The translations under genes were made by a program, and so were the position numbers. The notes below the pieces were generated by a model that did no database searches, was not told the origin of the DNA, and was given only the letters and a program-made list of their open reading frames with translations. Shown in pieces: positions 17,899-27,690 of a stretch of DNA of 64,000 nt; the stretch's first letter is position 1, and every line of letters starts with the position of its first letter. This stretch comes from Limnobacter olei (GTDB taxonomy: Bacteria; Pseudomonadota; Gammaproteobacteria; Burkholderiales; Burkholderiaceae_B), in the NCBI RefSeq assembly GCF_029087225.1, contig NZ_JARFJD010000014.1:62001-126000 (forward strand). The letters run 5' to 3'.

Positions 17899-19101
17899 AT
17901 GAGCGATCAAGACACATTTCACACTGAAGAGCACGACGACATCACCGGACTGGTGTTGTCAGGCGGTGGCGCACGGGCCGCTTATCAAGTGGGTGTGCTG
18001 CATCAGCTAGCCAAGTGGTTTGAGCAAGAAAACAAGCGCGAATTCGATTTTCCGTTCAAAATTTTGTGCGGCACTTCAGCCGGTGCAATCAATGCAGCGG
18101 CCCTGGCCTGCGCGGGGCGCAATTTTTATCAGTCCACCGATCGAATGCTCAAGGTTTGGGAGAACTTCAGTTCCGATCAAGTATTCCGCTCTGATTCTCT
18201 GGGTATTATTCGCACCGGTGCGCGTTGGTTGTCTGCGCTTTCAATTGGCTGGATGCTGCGCAGGCGCCCCAAATGCTTGCTCGACAATTCTCCACTTTCA
18301 CACCTACTTCATCAGTTGCTGCATTTCCGAAGACTGGACGAGGCGCTTGAGAACGGCACAATTCACGCTTTGGCGGTGACTGCTTCCAGCTACAGTTCAG
18401 GCCGTAGCGTGACCTTCTTTCAAACCCAGAAAGTGATCGAGAGCTGGGCCAGAACGCAAAGGGTGGCATTGCCCGATCGTATTACTGTCGAGCACTTGTT
18501 GGCCTCTGCGGCAATTCCTTTTGTGTTTCCGGCGGTGAGATTGAACATTGAAGGGCAAATGGAGCACTTTGGCGATGGTTCTATTCGCCAACTGGCCCCA
18601 ATTAGCCCAGCAATTCATTTGGGTGCAAACCGAGTGATGGTGATTGGTTCCAGTCAATCGGACAAAGACCACACCCAGCGTGTTGAAATTCAAAATGCAT
18701 ATCCCAGTTTGGCTCAAATTGCGGGCCATGCCATGGCTTCCATTTTTCTGGACAGTTTATCGATCGACATTGAGCGTTTGAGCCGGGTGAACAAAACCCT
18801 GGGCTTGTTGCCACCCGAGATGGCCACGAAAACCACATTGAAACCGATTGAGCTGTTGGTGATTTCACCCTCGGAACGGATTGACGAAATCGCGGCACGT
18901 CACACGCAAGATCTGCCCCGACCCGTGCGTACCTTGTTGTCCGCATTGGGGGCCACGGAGGCCAGTGGTTCGTCTTTGGCCAGTTATTTGCTGTTTGAGG
19001 CCAATTACACCCGCGAGTTGATTCGAATGGGTATCGCCGACACCATTGCCAAGAAAGATGCAGTGTACGAGTTCTTCCATCTGGGTCAGTCAGGCCGCTG
19101 A
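17899..19101 (+). CDS. patatin-like phospholipase
   Basis: 400 aa from the ATG at 17899; a GTG at 17881 would add six residues. The patatin fold is clear: oxyanion loop LSGGGARAAYQVG (22-28 core), nucleophile elbow CGTSAGA with S60, and the dyad aspartate D226 in FGDGSIRQ. No signal peptide, so it is probably cytoplasmic or peripherally membrane-bound. Family members hydrolyse acyl esters of phospholipids or triacylglycerol; the real substrate is unknown. Stands alone between the maeB terminator and pabB, 59 bases upstream of the latter. Confidence 0.88.
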   Translation: MSDQDTFHTEEHDDITGLVLSGGGARAAYQVGVLHQLAKWFEQENKREFDFPFKILCGTSAGAINAAALACAGRNFYQSTDRMLKVWENFSSDQVFRSDSLGIIRTGARWLSALSIGWMLRRRPKCLLDNSPLSHLLHQLLHFRRLDEALENGTIHALAVTASSYSSGRSVTFFQTQKVIESWARTQRVALPDRITVEHLLASAAIPFVFPAVRLNIEGQMEHFGDGSIRQLAPISPAIHLGANRVMVIGSSQSDKDHTQRVEIQNAYPSLAQIAGHAMASIFLDSLSIDIERLSRVNKTLGLLPPEMATKTTLKPIELLVISPSERIDEIAARHTQDLPRPVRTLLSALGATEASGSSLASYLLFEANYTRELIRMGIADTIAKKDAVYEFFHLGQSGR

Positions 19102-19160
19102 GTTCCGCGCCAAGCCGCGTTACAATTAGCGCTTCGAAGCAGTTCAGGCGTTTTCTCCCC

Positions 19161-20954
19161 ATGCATTCACCTTTGGTTTCTGCTGCTTGGCATGCCAGGA
19201 TGACCCAGGCCGAGGGTGATGACGGTCTTTGTGTCGCGTACGGCAAACCTGTTCAGGTGCTCAGTACCTTCGATGCAAACCAAGTGCGCGGCATGATTGA
19301 GCAGGCCCACGAGTGGTCCAAACAGGGTTTGTATGTGGTGGGTGGCCTAAGTTATGAGGCTGCTCCAGTTTTCGATGCGGCTTTGCCGGTTTGCACATCA
19401 CACAATTTTCCATTGCTGGAGTTTCATGCTTTTGAACCGAACCAGGTGAGTGTGCTGGGCAAATCGCATTTGCAGCAATTGCCCTTGGCGTCCAAATTCA
19501 TGCCCTGGCTGGATCAGCAAACGGATCTGCGTTATCAAGAAACCTACAATCAGGTGAGGCAGGCCATTGAGGCGGGCGAGTTCTATCAAATCAATTTGAC
19601 CACACGGCTTAAGGCAGCCAATCCGCGACTGGATGCGTGGGCTGTTTTTCAGCATCTTTACGCCAGCCAACCTGCACCCCAGAGTGTGTTCCTGCGCGGC
19701 AGTGCGTTCAATGCGATCAGTTTGTCGCCCGAGTTGTTTTTTAAATGGGACGGCAACGAATTACAAACCGCACCCATGAAGGGGACCCGAAGGCCCGTGT
19801 TGGGTGGTCTGGATGTACTGAGTGACAGCGAAAAAGATCGTGCCGAGAATGTCATGATCGTTGACTTGTTGCGAAACGACATGGCCAAGGTTTGCCAGCC
19901 AAAGTCAGTGCAAGTACGTTCCCTGTTCGATGTCATGCATCTTCCCACCGTGGACCAAATGACCTCCAGTATTTCCGGGCGAACTTTGCCAGGTACTACT
20001 TTGGTGGATTTGTTTGAGGCTCTTTTTCCTTGTGGCAGTGTGACGGGTGCGCCCAAATCACAGGCCATGTTGCGTATCGCGCAATGGGAACAAGCTCCCC
20101 GAAAATTGTATTGTGGGGCGCTTGGTGTGCTGAGCCCGGGTGGTGGTGTTCAGTTCAATGTACCGATTCGTACTGTCATAGAGCAGGCAGACGAATTGGA
20201 GTATGGTGTGGGCAGCGGTATTACCTGGTATTCCACCGCAAGCGAAGAGAAAAAAGAGTGGTGGCAAAAAACTGCCTTTCTACGTGAGGCCACTTGCGAC
20301 TTTCAGGTGCTTGAAACTTTGCGCCTGGAGAATGGCAAGTGGATTCATCTGGATGATCATCTGGAGAGAATGGGAGATGCCGCCAAGCAGTTTTCGTTTT
20401 TATTCGATGAACAACGGGTTCGATTGAACCTGGATGCAGCGGCGCAAAAACATACTCATGGCGTTTTCCGTGCACGTTGTTTGCTGGATGCTTGCGGAGA
20501 AACCCGAATTGAACTGCATGAACTGGAACAGGATTTGACTCCCGTGCTGCTTCGTTTGGCTGATTCAGCCATGCAAGGCAAGCCCGAGTTTGTACTTCAC
20601 AAAACCACATACCGACCTGAGTATGAGTATTTTCAGAATCAGGCGAATGGTGCTTTTGATGTTCTTCTTTTTAATGCGCAAGGTTTGTTGACTGAAACCT
20701 GCCGCTGCAATGTGGTGTTGAAAATTGATGGCGAGTGGTTAACACCACAAATTTGCGAAAGCGCCGGTACTTATTTGTTGCCCGGGGTGTTGCGTGCCCG
20801 CCTTTTAAGGGAAAATACGATTCGGCAAACCAAGCTGAATGTGCAAGACTTGCAACGCGCTGAAGAAGTGTGGCTGATCAATAGTTTGCGAGGCTGGGTG
20901 CCTGTGGCGAAAGTGGTTGATGCACACGACAAGGTGTTTTTTTCTGCCAACTAA
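19161..20954 (+). CDS. pabBC: aminodeoxychorismate synthase component I fused to aminodeoxychorismate lyase (PabB-PabC)
   Basis: 597 aa in two domains. Residues 1-340: chorismate-binding enzyme with YQINLTTRLKA, MKGTRRP (the PabB-type active-site Lys), DLLRNDMAKVC and CGSVTGAPK. Residues about 350-597: class IV PLP aminotransferase with FDVLLFNAQG, LTETCRCNVV and LLPGVLRARLL. The fusion joins the amination of chorismate (with a PabA glutaminase not seen here) to lyase release of 4-aminobenzoate for folate. Such fusions are common in betaproteobacteria. Cytoplasmic. Thirty bases before the next gene, possibly co-transcribed. Confidence 0.93.
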   Translation: MHSPLVSAAWHARMTQAEGDDGLCVAYGKPVQVLSTFDANQVRGMIEQAHEWSKQGLYVVGGLSYEAAPVFDAALPVCTSHNFPLLEFHAFEPNQVSVLGKSHLQQLPLASKFMPWLDQQTDLRYQETYNQVRQAIEAGEFYQINLTTRLKAANPRLDAWAVFQHLYASQPAPQSVFLRGSAFNAISLSPELFFKWDGNELQTAPMKGTRRPVLGGLDVLSDSEKDRAENVMIVDLLRNDMAKVCQPKSVQVRSLFDVMHLPTVDQMTSSISGRTLPGTTLVDLFEALFPCGSVTGAPKSQAMLRIAQWEQAPRKLYCGALGVLSPGGGVQFNVPIRTVIEQADELEYGVGSGITWYSTASEEKKEWWQKTAFLREATCDFQVLETLRLENGKWIHLDDHLERMGDAAKQFSFLFDEQRVRLNLDAAAQKHTHGVFRARCLLDACGETRIELHELEQDLTPVLLRLADSAMQGKPEFVLHKTTYRPEYEYFQNQANGAFDVLLFNAQGLLTETCRCNVVLKIDGEWLTPQICESAGTYLLPGVLRARLLRENTIRQTKLNVQDLQRAEEVWLINSLRGWVPVAKVVDAHDKVFFSAN

Positions 20955-20984
20955 AAACAAACAATAAACAAAAAGGGAAGTGAG

Positions 20985-22244
20985 ATGAACCCGACCACCA
21001 TTGAACTGATTGGCGCGATTCTTTTTGCAATTGCTGTCATTCACACCTTTTCAACCAAATACTTTGAGCGCTTGGCGCACTCGCAACCCCAGCACTCGGG
21101 CTTGTGGCATTTGCTGGGGGAAGTGGAGGCCGTGTTCGGCTTTTGGGCCATGGTGCTGGTTGTGTTCATGTTTTTCATCATCGGTCAAACCAGCGCAATT
21201 GAATATGTAGACACGCGCAATTACACCGAACCTTTGTTCGTATTTGCGATTATGGTGATTGCTGCCAGCAAGCCAATCTTGGTGCTGGCTGGTCGCATTG
21301 TGCGCGTGGTGGCCTCTGTAATTCCCATTGACAGGCAAGTGGCTTACTTTTTCACCACGTTGTCCATCGTGCCTTTGCTGGGCTCGTTTATCACCGAGCC
21401 GGCAGCCATGACACTGGCGGCCTTTTTACTGCGCGACCGGTTTTACACGCAAGGTATCAGCAACAAATTGATGTACGGCACGCTCGGTGTGCTGTTTGTC
21501 AATATTTCAATCGGTGGCACCTTAACGCCCTTTGCTGCACCGCCTGTGTTGATGGTGGCCGCCAAGTGGGGTTTTGACATGCAATTCATGTTGAGTACCT
21601 TTGGCTGGAAAGCTGCAGTTGCCGTGTTTGTGAACGCGACGGTACTCACCTTCTTGTTCGCCAAAGAACTGACCGCCATGAAAAAGCCTGCTGAAAACGG
21701 TCCCAAAGAAGACATGCCTGTGTGGGTTATTGCTACTCACCTGTTGTTTCTGGTGGGTGTAGTGGTATTTGCACACCATGCGGCCATGTTCATGGGTTTG
21801 TTTCTCTTTTTTCTGGGCTATACCTCGGCTTACAGCCGTTATCAGGACAAGCTGATTTTGAAAGAAGGGTTGATGGTTGCCTTCTTCCTGGCAGGTTTGG
21901 TGGTATTGGGTGGTATGCAGGCCTGGTGGTTACAAGACACTCTAAAGGGTATGAGCCCCACAGCGTTGTATTACGGAGCCACCGCGTTGACGGCAATTAC
22001 AGACAACGCAGCCTTGACTTACCTTGGCTCGCTGGTTGAAGGTGTGGATGATCAGTTCAAATATGCTTTGGTGGCTGGTGCTGTAACTGGGGGTGGTTTA
22101 ACCGTCATTGCCAATGCGCCCAACCCAGCTGGTTTTGCCATTTTGCAAAAGTATTTCAACGACGGCTCAATCAATGCGGGCAAGCTGTTTTTGGCCGCAC
22201 TCGGGCCTACGCTGGTGGCTGTGGTGGCTTTCCAGTTTTTGTAA
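20985..22244 (+). CDS. putative Na+/H+ antiporter family membrane protein
   Basis: 419 aa with about ten hydrophobic segments. Sequence features of the Na_H_antiport_3-type family: the VEAVFGFWAMVLV segment, SFITEPAAMTLAAFLLRD, GGTLTPFAAPPVLMVA and near the end the ALTAITDNAALTYLGS loop with conserved Asp/Asn. The duplicated P-loop-like regions resemble the ion-transporter superfamily. The ATG follows AGGGAAGTGAG. Ion specificity is inferred from family naming only. The mgtE start follows within about 20 bases, so the two cation transport genes are probably one transcript. Confidence 0.82.
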   Translation: MNPTTIELIGAILFAIAVIHTFSTKYFERLAHSQPQHSGLWHLLGEVEAVFGFWAMVLVVFMFFIIGQTSAIEYVDTRNYTEPLFVFAIMVIAASKPILVLAGRIVRVVASVIPIDRQVAYFFTTLSIVPLLGSFITEPAAMTLAAFLLRDRFYTQGISNKLMYGTLGVLFVNISIGGTLTPFAAPPVLMVAAKWGFDMQFMLSTFGWKAAVAVFVNATVLTFLFAKELTAMKKPAENGPKEDMPVWVIATHLLFLVGVVVFAHHAAMFMGLFLFFLGYTSAYSRYQDKLILKEGLMVAFFLAGLVVLGGMQAWWLQDTLKGMSPTALYYGATALTAITDNAALTYLGSLVEGVDDQFKYALVAGAVTGGGLTVIANAPNPAGFAILQKYFNDGSINAGKLFLAALGPTLVAVVAFQFL

Positions 22245-22265
22245 TTGATTTTCAGGGCGATTGGT

Positions 22266-23762
22266 TTGAGCGAACAAAACATCGATTACCACGATCAAGA
22301 GCCAGCCATTGAGCTGCCTCACGATCTCGATGATGCGCAACGGGCGTTGGCCGAAGTGCAGGCCTTGTTGCGCAAACAAAAAGTGATCGAGAGTGTTGTT
22401 CACAACCAGCAAACCACGGTCAATCCCGAGCGGCAAAGTTTGGTTGAGGAGCTGGTGCACCGCCAGCATCTGACCGAGCTGGGTAACAAGCTTTATTTGC
22501 TTCACCCGGCCGACGTGGCCTATGTGCTTGAAAGTCTGCCCCAAGAAGAGCGGATGCTGGTTTGGGGTTTGGTGCGTTCCGATCGCGACGGTGACATTCT
22601 TCTTGAGCTGAGCGACGCGGTTCGAGAAAGCCTGATTAAATCGATGGACAGCGAAGAATTGTTCGCTGCCACGGAATCGCTGGATGCCGATGAAATTGCG
22701 GAATTGGCTCCTGACTTGCCACGCGATGTGGTGGAAAAGCTGGCCAGCAGTTTGAGCCTAGAGGAGCGCGAGCAACTGCGCGCCGCCATGAGTTACCCCG
22801 AAGACACCGTGGGTGCGCGCATGGACTTCGACATGGTGACCATTCGAGACGATGTGACACTGGAAGTGGTGTTGCGTTACCTGCGCCGGTTCGACGAGCT
22901 GCCAGATCAAACTGATCAAGTGTTTGTGGTGGATCGTGTGGATCATTTCAAGGGCAGTTTGCCTTTGGACCGTTTGTTGGTCAATGAACCAGAAACCCTT
23001 GTGAGTGAGGTCATGAGCCGCGAAGTGCTGATGTTGTCGGCACTGGATGATGCCTATGAGGCTGCGCAGGCTTTTGAGCGTTATGATCTGGTGTCCGCTC
23101 CCGTGCTCGACCCATCTGGCAAGTTGATTGGTCGCCTCACCGTGAACGAAGTGGTGGATGTGATTCGCGAAGAAAGCGAAGCAGATTTGCTGTCCAGTGC
23201 GGGTTTGCGTGAAGAAGAAGACTTGTTCGCCTCGGTGTGGGAGTCTGCGAAAAACCGTTGGCTGTGGTTGGGTTTAAACCTGTGTACCGCTTTCTTTGCA
23301 AGCCGTGTCATCGACACTTTCGAGGGCACAATTGCCAAAGTGGTCGCCTTGGCCACACTCATGCCAATTGTGGCGGGCATTGCCGGTAATTCCGGCAATC
23401 AAACCATGACCTTGATGATCCGTTCCCTGGCCTTGGGCCAAGTCACTGCAGCCAACTTCAAACTGTTGTTGAAAAAAGAACTGGCGATTGCTGGGTTAAA
23501 TGGTTTGGTGTGGGGCAGCGTGGCTGGCCTGGCAGCGTGGGGTTTGTATTTCGGATCGCCGAATGCGGTTATGCTAGGGTTATTGATGACCCTGGCGGTG
23601 ATGCTTAATTTGCTTGTTGCTGCGTTAATTGGCGTGCTCGTGCCTTTAGGCCTTGAGAAAATGGGTCGGGATCCCGCCATGGGGTCTTCGGTGCTACTCA
23701 CATTCACCACCGACAGCATGGGCTTTTTCATTTTCCTGGGGCTGGCCTCCCTGTTCTTTTAG
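22266..23762 (+). CDS. mgtE: magnesium transporter MgtE
   Basis: 498 aa from TTG 22266, which has AGGG six bases upstream; an in-frame TTG at 22245 is an alternative. Domain order is the MgtE norm: acidic N-domain (LHPADVAYVLESLPQEERML), a CBS pair about 135-260 (TVGARMDFDMVTI, VLDPSGKLIGRLTV), a connecting helix and five TM helices from about 315 with the pore motif region GNSGNQTMTLMIRSLALG. It is a Mg2+-gated Mg2+ channel of the inner membrane. Downstream the glycosyltransferase gene begins 15 bases after the stop. Confidence 0.93.
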   Translation: MSEQNIDYHDQEPAIELPHDLDDAQRALAEVQALLRKQKVIESVVHNQQTTVNPERQSLVEELVHRQHLTELGNKLYLLHPADVAYVLESLPQEERMLVWGLVRSDRDGDILLELSDAVRESLIKSMDSEELFAATESLDADEIAELAPDLPRDVVEKLASSLSLEEREQLRAAMSYPEDTVGARMDFDMVTIRDDVTLEVVLRYLRRFDELPDQTDQVFVVDRVDHFKGSLPLDRLLVNEPETLVSEVMSREVLMLSALDDAYEAAQAFERYDLVSAPVLDPSGKLIGRLTVNEVVDVIREESEADLLSSAGLREEEDLFASVWESAKNRWLWLGLNLCTAFFASRVIDTFEGTIAKVVALATLMPIVAGIAGNSGNQTMTLMIRSLALGQVTAANFKLLLKKELAIAGLNGLVWGSVAGLAAWGLYFGSPNAVMLGLLMTLAVMLNLLVAALIGVLVPLGLEKMGRDPAMGSSVLLTFTTDSMGFFIFLGLASLFF

Positions 23763-23776
23763 AGCGGCGTCTGTTC

Positions 23777-25129
23777 ATGCCCTCCATTTCTATTGTCATG
23801 CCGGTGTACAACGAGGTTCCGGCGCCTGGCGATGATTCCTTTTTGTTTCGAATTCAAGCGCTGCTTCAATTGCTTCGGCATGGTGACGAGTTGTTGATGG
23901 TAGACGGCGGCTCTACTGACCTGAGTTGGCCAGTTTTACAAACTTTGGCCGAACATCCGCAAGTGCTTGCCATTCAAGGCAACAAGGGGCGGGCGCAACA
24001 AATGAACGCGGGTGCAGAAAAAGCCCGTGGGGATGTACTGCTTTTTTTGCATGCAGACACAGTGTTGACCAAGGCGGCTTGGCAGGCATTGTTGTTCAAG
24101 TTGGATGCAAGCGTTTGGGGCCGTTTCAATGTGTGTATTGATGGCAAAAGTGCATGGTTGCCTGTGGTGGCCTGGTTCATGAATCATCGATCAAGGCTGA
24201 CTAAAATTGGTACAGGCGATCAGGCTTTGTTTGTTGGTCGCAAGTTATTCGATCAGGTTGGAGGTTTTCCAGAACAGCCCCTGATGGAAGACGTTGAGCT
24301 GTGCAAGCGCTTAAAGCGAGTGGCACCACAAAAATTTGTGGCAGTTGCTTCCCCGGTATTTACGTCGGGGCGTCGATGGGACGTGAACGGCGCTTGGGCA
24401 ACGATTGTGTTGATGTGGCGCTTCCGGTTTTTATATTGGCGCGGAGTGTCCGCAGATACGTTGGCAAGCCTTTATGCGGACACCCGGCAAAAGTTGCCTG
24501 TCACTGTGGCCGTGTTTGCCAAGTACCCACATGCTGGGCGGGTGAAAACAAGGTTGATCCCCATGTTGGGTGCTGAGCAATGCGCGGTGTTTGCCCGATA
24601 TTTGTTGTTGACTACCTTGGACAAGTTACAGGGCGTGAATGTGGCGCTGTGGACCGATGGCGGTACTCCTGAAGAGTGGGCCACCTTGCTGAAGGGCAGG
24701 GCCATTCAATGTTACGTTCAACCAGAAGGGCACTTGGGCGTACGAATGCAAACTGCGGTTGAAACCCACCTGAACAGCAGTGAACTTGTGGTGCTTCTTG
24801 GGCCCGACGCAGTTGAATTTACGGTGCGGCATTTGCGTGAACTGATCGATACTGCCCGGCAACAGGGACTGGCTTTCGTGCCTGCACACGATGGTGGCTA
24901 CGTGGCCTTGGCTTGCAACCGCGTTGTACCTGAAATTTTTTCTGAATTGATAGAGTGGGGCACTGCCCGTGTGGCGGAGCAAACCCGTGCCGCATTGAGG
25001 AGTAAAGGTTTGCAGGCTGTGTGGTTGTCTCCGCAACTGGACATTGATGAGCCCGCTGACTTGGGGCAGGCGATTGAATCGGGTTGTGTACCTGTTGATT
25101 GGCCTGTACGTTACTCAAGTATCGATTAA
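23777..25129 (+). CDS. fused glycosyltransferase: GT2-like (TIGR04283) plus GT-A-like (TIGR04282) domain
   Basis: 450 aa, two domains normally encoded as neighbouring genes. Residues 1-235: GT2-type fold with SIVMPVYNE, MVDGGSTDLS, GRAQQMNAGA and LHAD (91-94, the metal-binding DxD equivalent), as in TIGR04283. Residues 240-450: TIGR04282/DUF2064 signature VAVFAKYPHAGRVKTRL and a DIDEPADL end. These families were named for an arsenosugar cluster, but most members lie outside it and their true substrates are unknown. No TM helix. The following DUF3047 gene is 21 bases away. I see no sign of frameshift; the linker is continuous. Confidence 0.85.
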   Translation: MPSISIVMPVYNEVPAPGDDSFLFRIQALLQLLRHGDELLMVDGGSTDLSWPVLQTLAEHPQVLAIQGNKGRAQQMNAGAEKARGDVLLFLHADTVLTKAAWQALLFKLDASVWGRFNVCIDGKSAWLPVVAWFMNHRSRLTKIGTGDQALFVGRKLFDQVGGFPEQPLMEDVELCKRLKRVAPQKFVAVASPVFTSGRRWDVNGAWATIVLMWRFRFLYWRGVSADTLASLYADTRQKLPVTVAVFAKYPHAGRVKTRLIPMLGAEQCAVFARYLLLTTLDKLQGVNVALWTDGGTPEEWATLLKGRAIQCYVQPEGHLGVRMQTAVETHLNSSELVVLLGPDAVEFTVRHLRELIDTARQQGLAFVPAHDGGYVALACNRVVPEIFSELIEWGTARVAEQTRAALRSKGLQAVWLSPQLDIDEPADLGQAIESGCVPVDWPVRYSSID

Positions 25130-25150
25130 AAAGGTGTTGAAGGGTTTCGT

Positions 25151-25903
25151 ATGCGCAGTTTTGTGTTGATGACGGGTGTTTTTAAAGCAGCTTTGTTATT
25201 CGGTGTAGCAGGTATATCAAGTGGTGCTCTGGCCCAGGGCGCCGGCGTGCTAAAGCCCTGGCCTGCAGACCCTGCTGCCGGAATTCCTGCGCCATGGAAA
25301 GCGCAGTACCACCCTGACATTGCGGCGCAAACCCAATTCAAGCTGTTGAAGCAGGGCAATCAAACTGTGTTGCAGGCCGAGGCTGACATGGCTTACGGCA
25401 CGCTGGTGTATGCCTTTGCCAAACCCACGGTTTTGAACACTTTGACCTGGCAGTGGCAAATATTGACTCAACCCACCAAGGCGAATTTGCAAACCAAGGC
25501 TGGCGACGACGCGGGTGCGAAGGTGTGTGCCTTTATTCAAATTGATGAAGGAAAACTGGGTTTGGGCACCCGCCTTGCCTTGGCTGCGGCGCGCACTGTC
25601 TCGGGCGAGCGTTTGCCCGCGGCCACCCTTTGTTATGTGTGGGGCTCGCCAGGTGAAAAAGTGGGCCAAGTGTTTGACAACCCCTACACCGACCGTGTGA
25701 GAAATATTGTTGTGCGTGATGCGGCTAGCGCCGTGGAGTTGATTTCGGAACGAAGGGATTTGCAGGCCGATGCCCGCAAAGCCTTCGGCAAAGAACTGCC
25801 GGAAGGCCCTGTGATGTTCACGGGTATTGCGCTTGGGGCTGATTCTGACAATACCAAATCCAAGGCCGGGGCATTGTTTGGCAGTGTGCAGGCTCAGCCC
25901 TGA
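25151..25903 (+). CDS. DUF3047 family exported protein
   Basis: 250 aa with a signal peptide (VFKAALLFGVAGI, cut near ALAQG). The mature part matches DUF3047: LTWQWQI near 98, KAGDDAGAKVC about 117-127, and ATLCYVWG about 156-163, a beta-sandwich-like family of unknown function. It follows the glycosyltransferase fusion closely and probably shares its transcript, which suggests an envelope glycan link, but this is inference. The 3' end overlaps ribE by 10 bases, converging. Confidence 0.8.
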   Translation: MRSFVLMTGVFKAALLFGVAGISSGALAQGAGVLKPWPADPAAGIPAPWKAQYHPDIAAQTQFKLLKQGNQTVLQAEADMAYGTLVYAFAKPTVLNTLTWQWQILTQPTKANLQTKAGDDAGAKVCAFIQIDEGKLGLGTRLALAAARTVSGERLPAATLCYVWGSPGEKVGQVFDNPYTDRVRNIVVRDAASAVELISERRDLQADARKAFGKELPEGPVMFTGIALGADSDNTKSKAGALFGSVQAQP

Positions 25904-26523
25904 TTCAAATTCATTGTTTTTACAATTCGCTCGCAGTACCTGGCGATCTGGTCAATCTCCAGATTGACCGGGTTGCCTGCTTTCAAATGTTTCAATGTGG
26001 TCATCTGCACCGTGTGTGGAATGAGGTTGATGTGAATGTCGCATTCGCCTGAATCATGATCATCTACCTTATTGACTGTCAGGCTGACTCCATTCACAGT
26101 AACCGAGCCCTTGTAGGCAAAGAAAGGCGACAGGGTTTTCGGTGCCCGAATTTGCAGGTGCCAGCTTTCACCCACTGGTTCGAATTCCGTAACGCTGCCC
26201 AAGCCGTCCACGTGGCCGCTCACCAAGTGGCCGCCAACTCGATCCGACAAGCGCATGGCCTTTTCAAGGTTTACTTCACCGGGCTGGCTTAGCCCCACGG
26301 TTTTTGACAGACTTTCCTGCGACACATCCACATGAAATGTGTGGTCAGCCATGGCCACAACTGTCATGCAGGCACCTTGGATGGCGATGCTGTCGCCAAG
26401 TTTTATATCTGAAAAATCCAGCGTTGGGGCATGCACCGCGAGGCGTACGCCAGCATAGGCAGAATTCTGAAGGGGGTCTACAGATTTGATTTGACCGATC
26501 GACTCAATGATTCCGGTGAACAT
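25894..26523 (-). CDS. ribE: riboflavin synthase, alpha subunit
   Basis: 209 aa, made of two lumazine-binding barrels: the first begins MFTGIIESIG with SIAIQGACMTV, the second repeats it with GSVTVNGVSLTV. GHLVSGHVDG between them holds substrate-binding residues. It dismutates two 6,7-dimethyl-8-ribityllumazine molecules into riboflavin, in the cytoplasm. Eight bases downstream of ribD on the same strand, completing a glyA-nrdR-ribD-ribE order. No FMN riboswitch is seen upstream. Confidence 0.95.
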   Translation of the reverse strand: MFTGIIESIGQIKSVDPLQNSAYAGVRLAVHAPTLDFSDIKLGDSIAIQGACMTVVAMADHTFHVDVSQESLSKTVGLSQPGEVNLEKAMRLSDRVGGHLVSGHVDGLGSVTEFEPVGESWHLQIRAPKTLSPFFAYKGSVTVNGVSLTVNKVDDHDSGECDIHINLIPHTVQMTTLKHLKAGNPVNLEIDQIARYCERIVKTMNLNQG

Positions 26524-26531
26524 GGGTGCAA

Positions 26532-27665
26532 CTACTCCTGGTTATTTTGAACCCACGTAATTCGCAGGTCTTGTCCAATTTGCTCAAATGAATGAATAGC
26601 CCAGCTTGCATAGGCGGGCAGGATTTCTAGTTCGGGCAGGCGGAACAGGCCCTGGCCTGGTCCCAAAAAACGTGGGGCAATGTACTGCACAATTTCATCC
26701 ACCACACCGGCTTGCAGAAACGAACCATTGAGCCCAAAACCAGCCTCAAGGTGCAATTCATTGATACCGCGCTGTGCCAGTTCTTGTAACAGGCGCAGCA
26801 AATCCGTTTTTACTTTGCCTGCATGCAAACCTGCCGCCACTGGGGCCACGTTCAACGCCTCAATATTTGCGGCGTTTGGGTGGGTAAGAAGCCAAGCTGG
26901 CGTTTGTGGTTCAGTGTGCGCAATCAGCACGCGCCCGGTATGTAACAAGCGGGCTTCCGGTGAAATTTCCAGCTTGCTGTCCACGATCACTTTCAGCGGT
27001 TGGCGTTCGGTGTCAATACCACGCACATTCAGTTGTGGGTTATCGGCTTTCACCGTGCCAATGCCGCTGAGCACAGCGCAGGCCTGCGCGCGCAAGTGGT
27101 GCCCGTGCAGCCGTGCTTCTTCGCCAGTAATCCACTGGCTAACGCCATTATTCAAGGCGCTAACGCCGTCCGCACTGCTGGCTACTTTCAAGCGCACCCA
27201 AGGGCGTTTGCGTTCCATACGGCTGAAAAACCCACGGTTAATCCAGCGCGCTTGTTCAACCAGCACACCGTGTGAAGTTTCAATGCCGGCCAATTGTAAA
27301 ATGGCCATGCCTTTGCCTGCCACCAGCGGGTTGGGGTCAAGAACCGCAGCCACCACCCGTTGAACACCTGTGGCCACTAGCGCTTGTGCACAGGGGCCTG
27401 TGCGGCCGTGATGGGCGCAGGGTTCCAGTGTGACATAGGCTGTGCTGCCTTTTAAACAAACGCCACGCGCCTTGGCTTGCGCAATCGCCTGCACTTCAGC
27501 ATGGCCTTCGCCTGCTTTGGCGTGAAAGCCCTCCGCAATTGCAACCCCATCGCGCACAAATACACAACCTACGCGCGGATTGGGCGTGGTGCTGTACTGG
27601 CCCTTCCAGGCCAGGTTCAGCGCATGCTGCATCCAGTGTTCGTCGGTGGGTGAAAGGGTGGCCAT
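26532..27665 (-). CDS. ribD: bifunctional riboflavin biosynthesis deaminase/reductase RibD
   Basis: 377 aa. N-terminal deaminase (1-150): zinc ligands H55 with catalytic E57 in HAEVQAIA, C83 and C92 in PCAHHGRTGPC. C-terminal reductase (155-377): WITGEEARLHGHHLRA, VIVDSKL and LEAGFGLNGSFL for NADPH and substrate. It performs the second and third steps from GTP towards lumazine. Second-to-last gene of the minus-strand unit, 25 bases after nrdR. The window has no ribAB or ribH. Confidence 0.95.
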   Translation of the reverse strand: MATLSPTDEHWMQHALNLAWKGQYSTTPNPRVGCVFVRDGVAIAEGFHAKAGEGHAEVQAIAQAKARGVCLKGSTAYVTLEPCAHHGRTGPCAQALVATGVQRVVAAVLDPNPLVAGKGMAILQLAGIETSHGVLVEQARWINRGFFSRMERKRPWVRLKVASSADGVSALNNGVSQWITGEEARLHGHHLRAQACAVLSGIGTVKADNPQLNVRGIDTERQPLKVIVDSKLEISPEARLLHTGRVLIAHTEPQTPAWLLTHPNAANIEALNVAPVAAGLHAGKVKTDLLRLLQELAQRGINELHLEAGFGLNGSFLQAGVVDEIVQYIAPRFLGPGQGLFRLPELEILPAYASWAIHSFEQIGQDLRITWVQNNQE

Positions 27666-27690
27666 GGCCTCAGTTACTTCTCAGTTACTT

